Of a stretch of DNA of 64,000 bases, positions 34,126 to 41,994 are shown one piece after another. The position numbers and the translations under genes were made by a program. Source of the stretch: Bacteroidales bacterium UBA4116 (GTDB taxonomy: Bacteria; Bacteroidota; Bacteroidia; Bacteroidales; Tannerellaceae); contig DFXE01000010.1 in the NCBI GenBank assembly GCA_002381645.1, forward strand, positions 348,663 to 412,662, given 5' to 3'. The notes under the pieces were generated by a model. It had not been told where the DNA came from. It saw nothing but the letters and a program-made list of their open reading frames with translations, and searched no databases. Within the stretch, counting starts at the first letter, position 1. Every line of letters begins with the position of its first letter.

Positions 34126-34995
34126 TCAATTTCGTTTTCCAAATAGAGCAATTAACGATTTTACATAATCATCTTCCGTGCAAATCGAAACAGAGTCGAC
34201 GCGGCATTTCTTGAACGAATCATTCATTTCCCGCTGCCGGCGTTCCCACCATTGCCTGTAAACTTCACGGACTTTTGAGGAGGAACTATCTATCCACCTT
34301 TCCTGTCCCGTTTCAGCATCCTTTATCTTCATCAGTCCAACCGGGGGTAATTCGGTTTCCCTGCGGTCATATACCTGGATAGCCACTACATCATGTTTGC
34401 GGTTAGCAATGGTTAAAGCATCCTTAAAATTATTCTTATCGATAAAGTCTGAGATGAGGAAAGCCGTACAACGCTTCTTGATCGCGTTCGTAAGATATTT
34501 CAGTGCCTGATTAATGTCCGTCTGCGAATCGTCTGGCTGGAAATCAATCAATTCACGGATAATATAAAGTATATGCTTTTTCCCTTTCTGGGGAGGGATA
34601 AACTTTTCAATTTTATCGGAAAAGAAGATAACCCCAATTTTATCGTTATTCTGAATAGCGGAAAAAGCCAGTGTCGCAGCAATTTCGGTGATAATGTCTT
34701 TCTTCATCACACTAACGGAACCAAAATCCCTGCTACCTGAAACATCAATCAAAAGCATTACCGTCAGTTCGCGTTCTTCTTCGAACACCTTTACATAAGG
34801 ACGAACATAACGCGCCGTAACATTCCAGTCGATATCACGGATATCATCGCCATATTGATATTCACGCACTTCACTGAATGCCATCCCCCTTCCTTTAAAG
34901 GCCGAATGATATTGTCCGGCAAATATATTACGGGACAATCCGCGTGTTTTGATCTCAATCCGGCGAACCTTCTTTAAGAGTTCACTCGTTTCCAT
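34126..34995 (-). CDS. DUF58 protein (VWA-like fold)
   Basis: 289 residues, cytoplasmic, no membrane segment. The DUF58 signature is clear: FKGRGMAFSEVREYQYGDDI followed by RDIDWNVTARY, then a VWA-like stretch MLLIDVSGSRDFG with a partial MIDAS. FLISDFIDKNNF is the second metal-side loop. DUF58 genes nearly always follow moxR, as here (2-base gap), and the pair is proposed to work with VWA proteins in complex maturation. The short form without N-terminal helices is typical of the Bacteroidota cluster. Confidence 0.92.
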   Translation of the reverse strand: METSELLKKVRRIEIKTRGLSRNIFAGQYHSAFKGRGMAFSEVREYQYGDDIRDIDWNVTARYVRPYVKVFEEERELTVMLLIDVSGSRDFGSVSVMKKDIITEIAATLAFSAIQNNDKIGVIFFSDKIEKFIPPQKGKKHILYIIRELIDFQPDDSQTDINQALKYLTNAIKKRCTAFLISDFIDKNNFKDALTIANRKHDVVAIQVYDRRETELPPVGLMKIKDAETGQERWIDSSSSKVREVYRQWWERRQREMNDSFKKCRVDSVSICTEDDYVKSLIALFGKRN

Positions 34996-34997
34996 AC

Positions 34998-35993
34998 TTA
35001 AGGTACTTCAACCTTATTCAATATTTCACTAATAACCTCTTCCGACGTAAGATTATTCGCCTCTGCTTCATAACTTAACCCGATACGGTGGCGCATTACA
35101 TCATGACAAACCGCACGGATATCTTCCGGAATCACATACCCCCTCCTCTTAATAAAGGCATACGCCCGTGCGGCTAACGCCAGATTGATGGATGCACGAG
35201 GGGATGCACCGAATGATATCATATTGGCTAAATTAGCTAAACCATGTTCCTGCGGATAACGCGTGGCAAAAACAATATCTACGATGTAACGCTCTATTTT
35301 CTCGTCCAGATATACATCTCTTACCACTTTCCTTGCTTCAAGAATCTCTTCCTTGTTAAGAACTGGTTTGATATTCGGCTTTTCGCCTGATATGTTTTGT
35401 CTTATGATCAGTTTTTCCTCTTCTTTTTTCGGATAACCTATAATCACTTTCAACATGAAACGGTCTACCTGTGCTTCCGGCAACGGATAAGTACCTTCCT
35501 GTTCGATCGGGTTCTGGGTTGCCATTACCAGGAAAGGTTCCGGTAATTTAAACGTTTCCTCGCTTATGGTAACCTGCCGTTCCTGCATGGCTTCCAGTAA
35601 AGCACTCTGTACTTTAGCGGGTGCACGGTTGATTTCATCTGCCAAAACGAAGTTTGCAAAGACGGGGCCATGTTTTACTAAAAACTCTTCTTTTTTCTGA
35701 CTGTAGATCATTGTACCGATCACATCGGCAGGTAGTAAATCGGGGGTGAACTGGATACGGCTGTACTTAGCATCGATCAACGAAGCCAGTGTTTTTATAG
35801 CTAATGTTTTCGCCAAACCCGGAACACCTTCCAGAAGTATGTGCCCATCAGAAAGCAGACCAATTAATAACGATTCAACCAAATGTTTTTGCCCCACAAT
35901 TACCTGGTCCATACCCATGGTAATCATATTCACAAATGAACTTTTACTTTCTATTCGTTCGTTCAACTCACGAATATCCACTGTCTGACTCAT
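34998..35993 (-). CDS. moxR: MoxR-family AAA+ ATPase
   Basis: 331 residues. AAA+ core: GHILLEGVPGLAKTLAIKTL is Walker A, FVLADEINRAPAKVQSALLE is Walker B with sensor contacts, FLVMATQNPIEQEGTYPLPE is the MoxR-specific sensor I region, and MISFGASPRASINLA holds sensor II. MoxR ATPases are chaperone-like and use ATP to mature or activate partner complexes. It is the first gene of the moxR-DUF58-(DUF4381-like)-batABCDE-PAP2 run on the minus strand. A TAnnTTTG element lies about 50 bases upstream. Confidence 0.95.
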   Translation of the reverse strand: MSQTVDIRELNERIESKSSFVNMITMGMDQVIVGQKHLVESLLIGLLSDGHILLEGVPGLAKTLAIKTLASLIDAKYSRIQFTPDLLPADVIGTMIYSQKKEEFLVKHGPVFANFVLADEINRAPAKVQSALLEAMQERQVTISEETFKLPEPFLVMATQNPIEQEGTYPLPEAQVDRFMLKVIIGYPKKEEEKLIIRQNISGEKPNIKPVLNKEEILEARKVVRDVYLDEKIERYIVDIVFATRYPQEHGLANLANMISFGASPRASINLALAARAYAFIKRRGYVIPEDIRAVCHDVMRHRIGLSYEAEANNLTSEEVISEILNKVEVP

Positions 35994-36044
35994 AGATTAT
36001 ATAGATTATTACGTTTATAACTTTGCCTTACTCTGTTAGACGCA

Positions 36045-36052
36045 CAAAATTA
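36045..36052 (-). promoter_or_regulatory. -7 promoter element for the moxR-bat operon
   Basis: CAAAATTA on plus reads TAATTTTG on minus, matching TAnnTTTG, about 52 bases before the moxR ATG. Confidence 0.5.
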
Positions 36053-36124
36053 CAAATGTTAAATTCGTATTCTTAACTTTTGCAGTTAAATAATACTAAC
36101 CTCCGGCGGCTATATTTTCTTTAT

Positions 36125-37840
36125 TTAATAATAATAGTTAGAAGGCTGTTGCTGTTGTTGGTACTGGTTTTGATACTGATTCCCGTAAGGATCATTGCCG
36201 GGACTATATTGATATTGCATATACGGATCATTATATTGCTGGTATTTCGACAATATCTGTGTTTGCAGAACAGAAGCTTTCCTTACGGATGCAGGATCAT
36301 TTGCATCAATTTGATATACGCTTTTTGCGGGAACAACCAAGTCGAGCCCTACAGGTATACTGTTCGGGTTTGTTATTTTCGACTTATTATGTTCATATAT
36401 ATAAACCCAGAAAAGTTTGTTGCCGTAATATTCCAATGCTATAAGATTCAACCTGTCGCCTCTTTTTGTACGCACGGTAGCCAGTATGTCGCCCGATCCT
36501 GTCGTTGCAGAAGAAGTGGATGAAGTTTCTTCCTCACCGGTAATAGCGGTATCATCGAAGTCGTCTTCAATACCCCACTCGTCTTCCAGGTCATCATCGG
36601 AATCATCCGGTGGTAAACTGAATTGATTGTGTGCATTTTCAGTTTGAGCAACCGTCGTAGGTTTTGTGTCGCTTCCGAAAATTGCGTCTTTGTTCATAAA
36701 CAGTACACTTACCAATGCGATCGCCAGTATAATTACTAATCCCGACAATAAGGCAACTACTGTATTATTTGACCTGCGTTCTTCGGGTTCGTAGCGGTCA
36801 TCTCTTCTGCTTTTTCTTTCTTCGTTATAATCAGTCATTTCGTTTTCATTTTTTTGGTTTGTCAAATGCATATTACTTGTTGGAGTTTCTTTCATATTTT
36901 CAGCCTGTTCGTTTACTCCGGTAATAATTGTTTCGTTTTTTTCCTCAACCACGGTTGACGAAAGATATAATTTTTCGTATATTGTTTCAACTTTGTCGTT
37001 TCCTTTTTCTTCCTCCGTTTCCGTGGCCGTATAGGTAATTGTTTCGGATACAATTTCTTCTTTTATTATCGCCGGTTCTGGTTCATTGTCTTCTGTTATT
37101 TCTTTGTCAATTACAATCTCATTTATTGGAGGCAACTGTTCCTCCATGACAGATTCTTTTTCTTCCGGTATGTAAGAATCCTTATTTTCTATCATCACTT
37201 CATCATCGGTTGAGCTTACATCATCTTTAACTTCAACATTAACGGCAGTATCTTCAATTATTGCATCTGTTTTTTCTTCAATCTTTTCCTCGATTCCAAC
37301 AACCGGTGGTATGCTTGTTTCTACAGGCTCAACTACATTTTCTTCTTCTTTTTGTTCTTCTTCTATATCTTCTTTATTTTCTGATGCTGATTTACTTTCC
37401 ACTTCAGGTACATTCTCTTCCACGGGAATAGTTTCAACTATTTCTGTTTCTAAAATTTCAGATTCTTCTTCTTTATCCTTTCCTTCATCCGCACTTTCTT
37501 CGGGAGCGAAATTCTCGTCCTCATTTATTTCTATGGATTCAAAGAAAGAAAAAGGTTTGTTTACGATGTCCCTCAATTCTTTTTCTGGAGTAAAAGAAAG
37601 CTTGTAATGTTCCGGTATAACGATACGCTCTTTGGTGTTAACATCGACACTTTCCCTTTTTTCTACCTGGATAATTTTAAAAGTGCCTATACCTTTGATT
37701 TGTACCAACCTGTCGGCAAAAACATTTTCCCTTACAATAGATATAAATTCCCTGAGAAATTTTTCTACGGTATCAAAATCCTTTCCCGAAGATTTCGATA
37801 AAATAGTGGCTAATTCTTTTATTGTCAAACGGTCATTCAT
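36125..37840 (-). CDS. HU-like DNA-binding domain, acidic linker, membrane helix and LysM domain
   Basis: 571 residues. Residues 1-95 are an HU/IHF-type domain (LTIKELATILSKSSGKD, VQIKGIGTFKIIQVEKRE, LSFTPEKELRDIVN). About 100-340 is a Glu/Val/Ile-rich, probably disordered linker. A basic patch (RKSRRDDRY, EERRS) precedes one membrane helix at about 359-383, predicting an inside N-terminus. Outside lies an acidic spacer and a LysM domain at about 452-506 (TVRTKRGDRLNLIALEYYG, GLDLVVP), which binds peptidoglycan, and a Gln/Tyr/Asn-rich tail. It overlaps the upstream HU gene by 8 bases, so the two HU domains are probably made together and may pair. The topology suggests a nucleoid-to-cell-wall link; that is inference. 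Confidence 0.85.
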   Translation of the reverse strand: MNDRLTIKELATILSKSSGKDFDTVEKFLREFISIVRENVFADRLVQIKGIGTFKIIQVEKRESVDVNTKERIVIPEHYKLSFTPEKELRDIVNKPFSFFESIEINEDENFAPEESADEGKDKEEESEILETEIVETIPVEENVPEVESKSASENKEDIEEEQKEEENVVEPVETSIPPVVGIEEKIEEKTDAIIEDTAVNVEVKDDVSSTDDEVMIENKDSYIPEEKESVMEEQLPPINEIVIDKEITEDNEPEPAIIKEEIVSETITYTATETEEEKGNDKVETIYEKLYLSSTVVEEKNETIITGVNEQAENMKETPTSNMHLTNQKNENEMTDYNEERKSRRDDRYEPEERRSNNTVVALLSGLVIILAIALVSVLFMNKDAIFGSDTKPTTVAQTENAHNQFSLPPDDSDDDLEDEWGIEDDFDDTAITGEEETSSTSSATTGSGDILATVRTKRGDRLNLIALEYYGNKLFWVYIYEHNKSKITNPNSIPVGLDLVVPAKSVYQIDANDPASVRKASVLQTQILSKYQQYNDPYMQYQYSPGNDPYGNQYQNQYQQQQQPSNYYY

Positions 37841-38123
37841 TATTTCCTAATTCTTTAAGTTTTGTTTTAACCGTAATCCCCGGTTTGAAGACAGGTACTA
37901 ATTTAGGAGGTACAAGATACCTTTTTCCGTTTGCCGGATTAACAGATATTCGCTCACCTTTTTTTCTGGCTTCAAATTGACCGAATTCTTCTAAATATAC
38001 GATATCCCCGTCCACTAAATGTGAACCAATAACAGAACTTAATTCGGACATCATATCAGACACCTCTCCGGAAGTCCAGTTTAAACGGTTAGCCAGTTCT
38101 TTTACCAAGTCTTTATTTTTCAT
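37833..38123 (-). CDS. HU-family DNA-binding protein
   Basis: 96 residues from the ATG at 38123; an in-frame ATG 27 bases upstream is less likely because MKNKDLVKELANRL is the usual HU start. It binds and bends DNA as a dimer. Family features are LNWTSGEVSDMM, YLEEFGQFEARKKGERI (arm region) and NPANGKRYLVPPKLVPVFKP, the DNA-contacting arm ending. It lies between rimO and the HU-LysM gene, overlapping the latter by 8 bases. Coupling suggests it may be a heterodimer partner of the membrane-anchored HU domain. Confidence 0.9.
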   Translation of the reverse strand: MKNKDLVKELANRLNWTSGEVSDMMSELSSVIGSHLVDGDIVYLEEFGQFEARKKGERISVNPANGKRYLVPPKLVPVFKPGITVKTKLKELGNNE

Positions 38124-38200
38124 ATTGTTGAGCCTTTTTTCCGGATTCACACAGCGATATTAGTTATTTTTTTGTTAACGAGCAAAATGTTTACGATTTT

Positions 38201-39502
38201 TTATGATTTCATCGGTACGCCGTACAGATCGAATACGTCGGCATCGGTTATTTTCACAGTATAGAATTCTCCGGGTGTAAGTAGTGTGTCTTTCAAAATT
38301 AACACTTCCGGATCAACTTCCGGCGAGTCAAACTCGGTACGGCCAATATAAAAATCGTCTTCTTCCCTGTCTATGATCACTTTAAAGGTGCGTCCTATTT
38401 TCTGTAAATTAATATCGGCAGATATATCCTGTTGTATACGCATAATATAATCCAGCCGGTCCTGTTTGACTTCCGATGGAATGCTGTCTTCATAATGTGT
38501 ATACGAATACGTACCTTTTTCATGGCTGTAGGCAAAAGCTCCCATACGTTCAAAACGTATCTTTTTGACAAATTCAACCATTTCATCAAAATCCTTTTCT
38601 GTCTCCCCCGGATGACCGGTCATTAATGTTGTACGCAAGTGAATGCCCGGTACTTCCTTTCGTATCTCTTCCAGTAAATGGTAAGTTTCCTCTTTAGTGA
38701 TATTGCGACGCATATTTTTAAGCATCGGGTTGCTGATATGTTGCAACGCAATATCCATATATTTACAAACATTTTCACGTTCTCGCATAACCCGCAGCAA
38801 GTCATAAGGAAAGCGCGCCGGATAAGCATAATGCAAACGTATCCATTCCACCCCTTCGATATCCGAAATACGTTCAATCAATTCGGGCAGCATCAATTGC
38901 TTATACAGGTCTAAACCGTAATACGTAAGGTCCTGGGCTATTACCTGGAATTCTTTCACACCCCGTTTCGTCAGTAACCGCACTTCGTTTACGATGTCAT
39001 CGACCGGACGTGACTGATACTTTCCGGTAATGATAGGTATTGAACAATACGAACACATCCGGTTGCAACCTTCAGCTATCTTTAAATAAGCATAATGAGG
39101 GGGAGTGGTAATAATACGGTCGGAAGCCAGATCCGTATAATAAGGTTTACCCAGGTTGGACAATAACTCTTTCCAGTTAAATTTTCCGTAAAACCGGTCG
39201 ACTTCGGGTAATTCCTGTTGCATTTCCCTGAGGAACCGCTCCGAGAGGCATCCCATAACATATAAACGCCCGATCCGTCCTTTTTTCCTGGCTTCTCCCA
39301 ACTCCAGTATCATATTGATCGATTCTTCCTGGGCATCACCTATAAACCCGCAGGTATTCACCACAACAATTTCGCCGGTCACTTTTTCCGGATCATGTGA
39401 CACTGTATAACCATTCGCAATAAACTGACGCATGAGTTGTTCCGAGTCGACCAGATTCTTTGAACAGCCCAGCGTTATAATATCAACTTTATTCTTTTTC
39501 AT
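38201..39502 (-). CDS. rimO: Ribosomal protein S12 methylthiotransferase
   Basis: 433 residues from the ATG at 39502. RimO is a radical-SAM enzyme that adds a methylthio group to an Asp of ribosomal protein S12. The N-terminal UPF0004 domain has its cluster cysteines in ITLGCSKNLVDSEQL, VVNTCGFIGDAQEE and YVMGCLSER. The radical-SAM motif is CNRMCSYCSIP (C-x3-C-x2-C). HLRTTLMTGHPGETEKDF is the conserved SAM-side loop, and a TRAM domain (~65 residues) ends the protein. The S12-specific SKNLVDSE points to RimO rather than MiaB. It follows ftsY. Confidence 0.94.
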   Translation of the reverse strand: MKKNKVDIITLGCSKNLVDSEQLMRQFIANGYTVSHDPEKVTGEIVVVNTCGFIGDAQEESINMILELGEARKKGRIGRLYVMGCLSERFLREMQQELPEVDRFYGKFNWKELLSNLGKPYYTDLASDRIITTPPHYAYLKIAEGCNRMCSYCSIPIITGKYQSRPVDDIVNEVRLLTKRGVKEFQVIAQDLTYYGLDLYKQLMLPELIERISDIEGVEWIRLHYAYPARFPYDLLRVMRERENVCKYMDIALQHISNPMLKNMRRNITKEETYHLLEEIRKEVPGIHLRTTLMTGHPGETEKDFDEMVEFVKKIRFERMGAFAYSHEKGTYSYTHYEDSIPSEVKQDRLDYIMRIQQDISADINLQKIGRTFKVIIDREEDDFYIGRTEFDSPEVDPEVLILKDTLLTPGEFYTVKITDADVFDLYGVPMKS

Positions 39503-39592
39503 ATAATTATAACATACCGGACGGAACACACAAAACGCAGAAAGGATTCCCCAAAACCCGTTCTGCGTTCCGACTGTTCCGTACCGTTTATT

Positions 39593-40546
39593 TTATTCCC
39601 CGAAAAGGGAATCTACAAATTCTTTTTTATTAAAAATCTGAAGGTCTTCCATACCTTCTCCCAAACCGATATATTTCACCGGAATACGAAAATGGTCTGA
39701 TATCCCTATTACTACGCCTCCTTTTGCCGTTCCATCCAGCTTGGTAATGGCTAAAGCATTTACTTCGGTGGCCGCCGTGAACTGTTTAGCCTGTTCAAAG
39801 GCATTTTGTCCGGTAGACCCGTCCAAAACAAGTAATACTTCATGCGGAGCATCCGGAACGACCTTTTTCATAACATTTTTGATTTTTGTAAGCTCGTTCA
39901 TCAGGTTTATCTTATTATGCAGGCGACCTGCCGTATCGATAATGACCACATCAGCGTCATTTGCTTTAGCCGAGTTTAATGTATCATAGGCAACGGAAGC
40001 CGGATCGGAACCCATTTTCTGCTTTATTACAGGTACATCTACCCTCTCCCCCCAAATAACCAGTTGCTCCACGGCCGCGGCACGGAAAGTATCGGCGGCG
40101 CCGAGGTAAACCTTTTTTCCGGCTTTTTTGAATTGATACGCCAATTTTCCAATGGTTGTTGTTTTACCTACTCCGTTTACACCTACAACCATAATTACAT
40201 AGGGTTTTTTATCATCAGGCAGCGAAAAACCTTCTACATCCTCTGCATTATTTTCTTTCAGCAAACTGGCAATTTCATCACGTAAAATCCGCGTTAACTC
40301 TTCTGTATTAACGTATTTATCCTTTGCTACACGGGCTTCAATACGTGATATGATTTTAAGGGTGGTTTCCACTCCTACGTCGGAGGTGATTAATACTTCC
40401 TCCAGGTTATCCAATACATCGTCGTCGACCTTGCTTTTACCGGCAACCGCTCTTGTTAATTTAGAAAATACGCTTTCCTTCGTTTTTGATAACCCTTTAT
40501 CTAACGTCTCTTTTTTATTTTTATTGAAGAAATCAAAAATACCCAT
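39593..40546 (-). CDS. ftsY: Signal recognition particle receptor FtsY
   Basis: 317 residues, the short form without a long acidic A-domain. The SRP receptor GTPase brings ribosomes to the membrane. The N domain starts at KTKESVFSKLTRAVAGKS. The GTPase has GVNGVGKTTTIGKLAYQF (P-loop), DTFRAAAVEQLVIWG (insertion box), VIIDTAGRLHNK (G3), ITKLDGTAKGGVV (G4) and the closing YIGLGEGMEDLQIF. It is upstream of rimO on the minus strand with 90 bases between. It is the first gene of ftsY-rimO-HU-HU/LysM. Confidence 0.96.
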   Translation of the reverse strand: MGIFDFFNKNKKETLDKGLSKTKESVFSKLTRAVAGKSKVDDDVLDNLEEVLITSDVGVETTLKIISRIEARVAKDKYVNTEELTRILRDEIASLLKENNAEDVEGFSLPDDKKPYVIMVVGVNGVGKTTTIGKLAYQFKKAGKKVYLGAADTFRAAAVEQLVIWGERVDVPVIKQKMGSDPASVAYDTLNSAKANDADVVIIDTAGRLHNKINLMNELTKIKNVMKKVVPDAPHEVLLVLDGSTGQNAFEQAKQFTAATEVNALAITKLDGTAKGGVVIGISDHFRIPVKYIGLGEGMEDLQIFNKKEFVDSLFGE

Positions 40547-40609
40547 GTCTGTTTTTACTTATATTAAACCGCTAAAATAATATATTTTGCCGACACTTTC
40601 AACCGGTCG

Positions 40610-41749
40610 TCAACTCATTCTGTTTTTATAATCCCCGTATTCGAATTTCCTGTACATAATCAATTCGTTTTCTTTATTCCACAAGGCCAAAGAAGGGTGT
40701 TTAATACCGTTAAACATATTTGTTTTCACAATCGTATAATGGATCATATCTTCGAACACTAATTTATCTCCAACCTGTAAAGGTTTATCGAACGACCAGT
40801 CGCCCATAAAGTCTCCACTCAAACAACTGTTACCACCTATGCGGTAAGTCGGTTTACCTTCTACTGCATCTGTGGCGTTGCGGATTGCCGGTTTATACGG
40901 CATTTCAAGGCAATCGGGCATATGGCAGGTAAACGATGCATCGATAATTGCTGTTTTAATACCGTGATTCTCGACAATGTCGACAACTGTTGTCAATAAA
41001 AAACCTGTTTGCCATGCAAAAGCGCTACCCGGTTCGAGAATAATTTCCAACTGGGGATATTTCGCTTTAAAAGACCGCAAAAGGTTGATTAAATGTTTGG
41101 TATCATAATCCTTACGCGTCATCAGATGTCCGCCGCCCATATTCAGCCATTGGATATGGGGAAGAAACTTTCCAAAACGCTTTTCTACTGCTGCCAAGGT
41201 ACGTTCCAGGTCGTATGAGGTCGATTCGCATAAGGTATGAAAATGCAAACCTTCCACTCCGTCAGGTAAGGTATCCGGTAACAAATCACTGATAATACCC
41301 ATGCGCGAACCGGGAGCCGTAGGATTATACAGTTCCGTTTCCACTACTGAGAATTCCGGATTTATACGTAAGCCGCAGGATATGTTCTTTCCACTTGACA
41401 CTACCTGCGGATAAAACCTTTCAAATTGGGTTAAGGAATTAAAAGTAATATGGCTGCTGTATTTTACGATTAACGGAAAATCATCTTCCGTATAAGCCGG
41501 GGAATAGGTATGTGCCGGACTGCCCATCTCTTCAAAAGCCAGCTGGGCTTCATATATGGAACTTGCCGTTGAGTATGGAATATATTCCCTGACGATTGGA
41601 AAGGCTTTCCATAGCGCAAATGCCTTAAAAGCAAGGATAATATTTACTCCCGCCTGATCCTTTACATGCTTGATAAGCGAAAGGTTATTGCGGAGCAGCT
41701 TTTCTTCCATCACATAACAGGGCGACGGTATTTTATTTAAATCGATCAT
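40610..41749 (-). CDS. nspC: Carboxynorspermidine/carboxyspermidine decarboxylase
   Basis: 379 residues. This PLP enzyme of the alanine-racemase/ornithine-decarboxylase fold removes the carboxyl group from carboxy(nor)spermidine, the alternative route to spermidine used by Bacteroidota. ILAFKAFALW holds the PLP lysine. SSIYEAQLA, GLHFHTLCES, NMGGGHLMT and EPGSAFAW are PLP-phosphate and substrate loops. GGNSCLSGDFMGDW holds the C-terminal catalytic Cys/Asp region. The dehydrogenase partner is not adjacent, which is common. The start is supported by a TAnnTTTG element 35 bases upstream. Confidence 0.93.
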   Translation of the reverse strand: MIDLNKIPSPCYVMEEKLLRNNLSLIKHVKDQAGVNIILAFKAFALWKAFPIVREYIPYSTASSIYEAQLAFEEMGSPAHTYSPAYTEDDFPLIVKYSSHITFNSLTQFERFYPQVVSSGKNISCGLRINPEFSVVETELYNPTAPGSRMGIISDLLPDTLPDGVEGLHFHTLCESTSYDLERTLAAVEKRFGKFLPHIQWLNMGGGHLMTRKDYDTKHLINLLRSFKAKYPQLEIILEPGSAFAWQTGFLLTTVVDIVENHGIKTAIIDASFTCHMPDCLEMPYKPAIRNATDAVEGKPTYRIGGNSCLSGDFMGDWSFDKPLQVGDKLVFEDMIHYTIVKTNMFNGIKHPSLALWNKENELIMYRKFEYGDYKNRMS

Positions 41750-41783
41750 TGAACCGTATGTTGCATTTCAATAAGAGAAACGG

Positions 41784-41791
41784 CAAAGGTA
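41784..41791 (-). promoter_or_regulatory. -7 promoter element for nspC
   Basis: CAAAGGTA on plus reads TACCTTTG on minus, matching TAnnTTTG, about 35 bases from the ATG. Confidence 0.6.
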
Positions 41792-41871
41792 CAAATAATT
41801 TAACAGGTTTCTCCTTACTATTTACTGTACAATAGCTGAACAAATAATATTTTACTACCGGTATTTTATTC

Positions 41872-41937
41872 ATTTCACCCTTGTGGAATATAGATTTCAC
41901 CCCTGTGAAACTTTTATTCCACAAGGGTGAAATGTTT
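41872..41937. repeat. Three 22-bp near-palindromic units (7-4-7-4 layout)
   Basis: Units start at 41872, 41894 and 41916, exactly 22 bp apart: ATTTCAC-CCTT-GTGGAAT, ATTTCAC-CCCT-GTGAAAC and ATTCCAC-AAGG-GTGAAAT, each followed by 4 variable bases. The arm word differs from the 4.3-kb array (TTTTAAC), but arm length, centre length, spacer and period are identical. It lies between the nspC promoter and the 3' end of the GLUG gene. Confidence 0.85.
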
Positions 41938-41994
41938 AGTTCATTATGTGCCAACGATGAATTAGTAGTAACAAATCTATCAGTTGGTAACGAC

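Noticed and set aside
36080..36523. 147-residue plus-strand ORF opposite the HU-LysM gene
   Set aside because: A shadow of the low-complexity C-terminus of a gene with clear domains.
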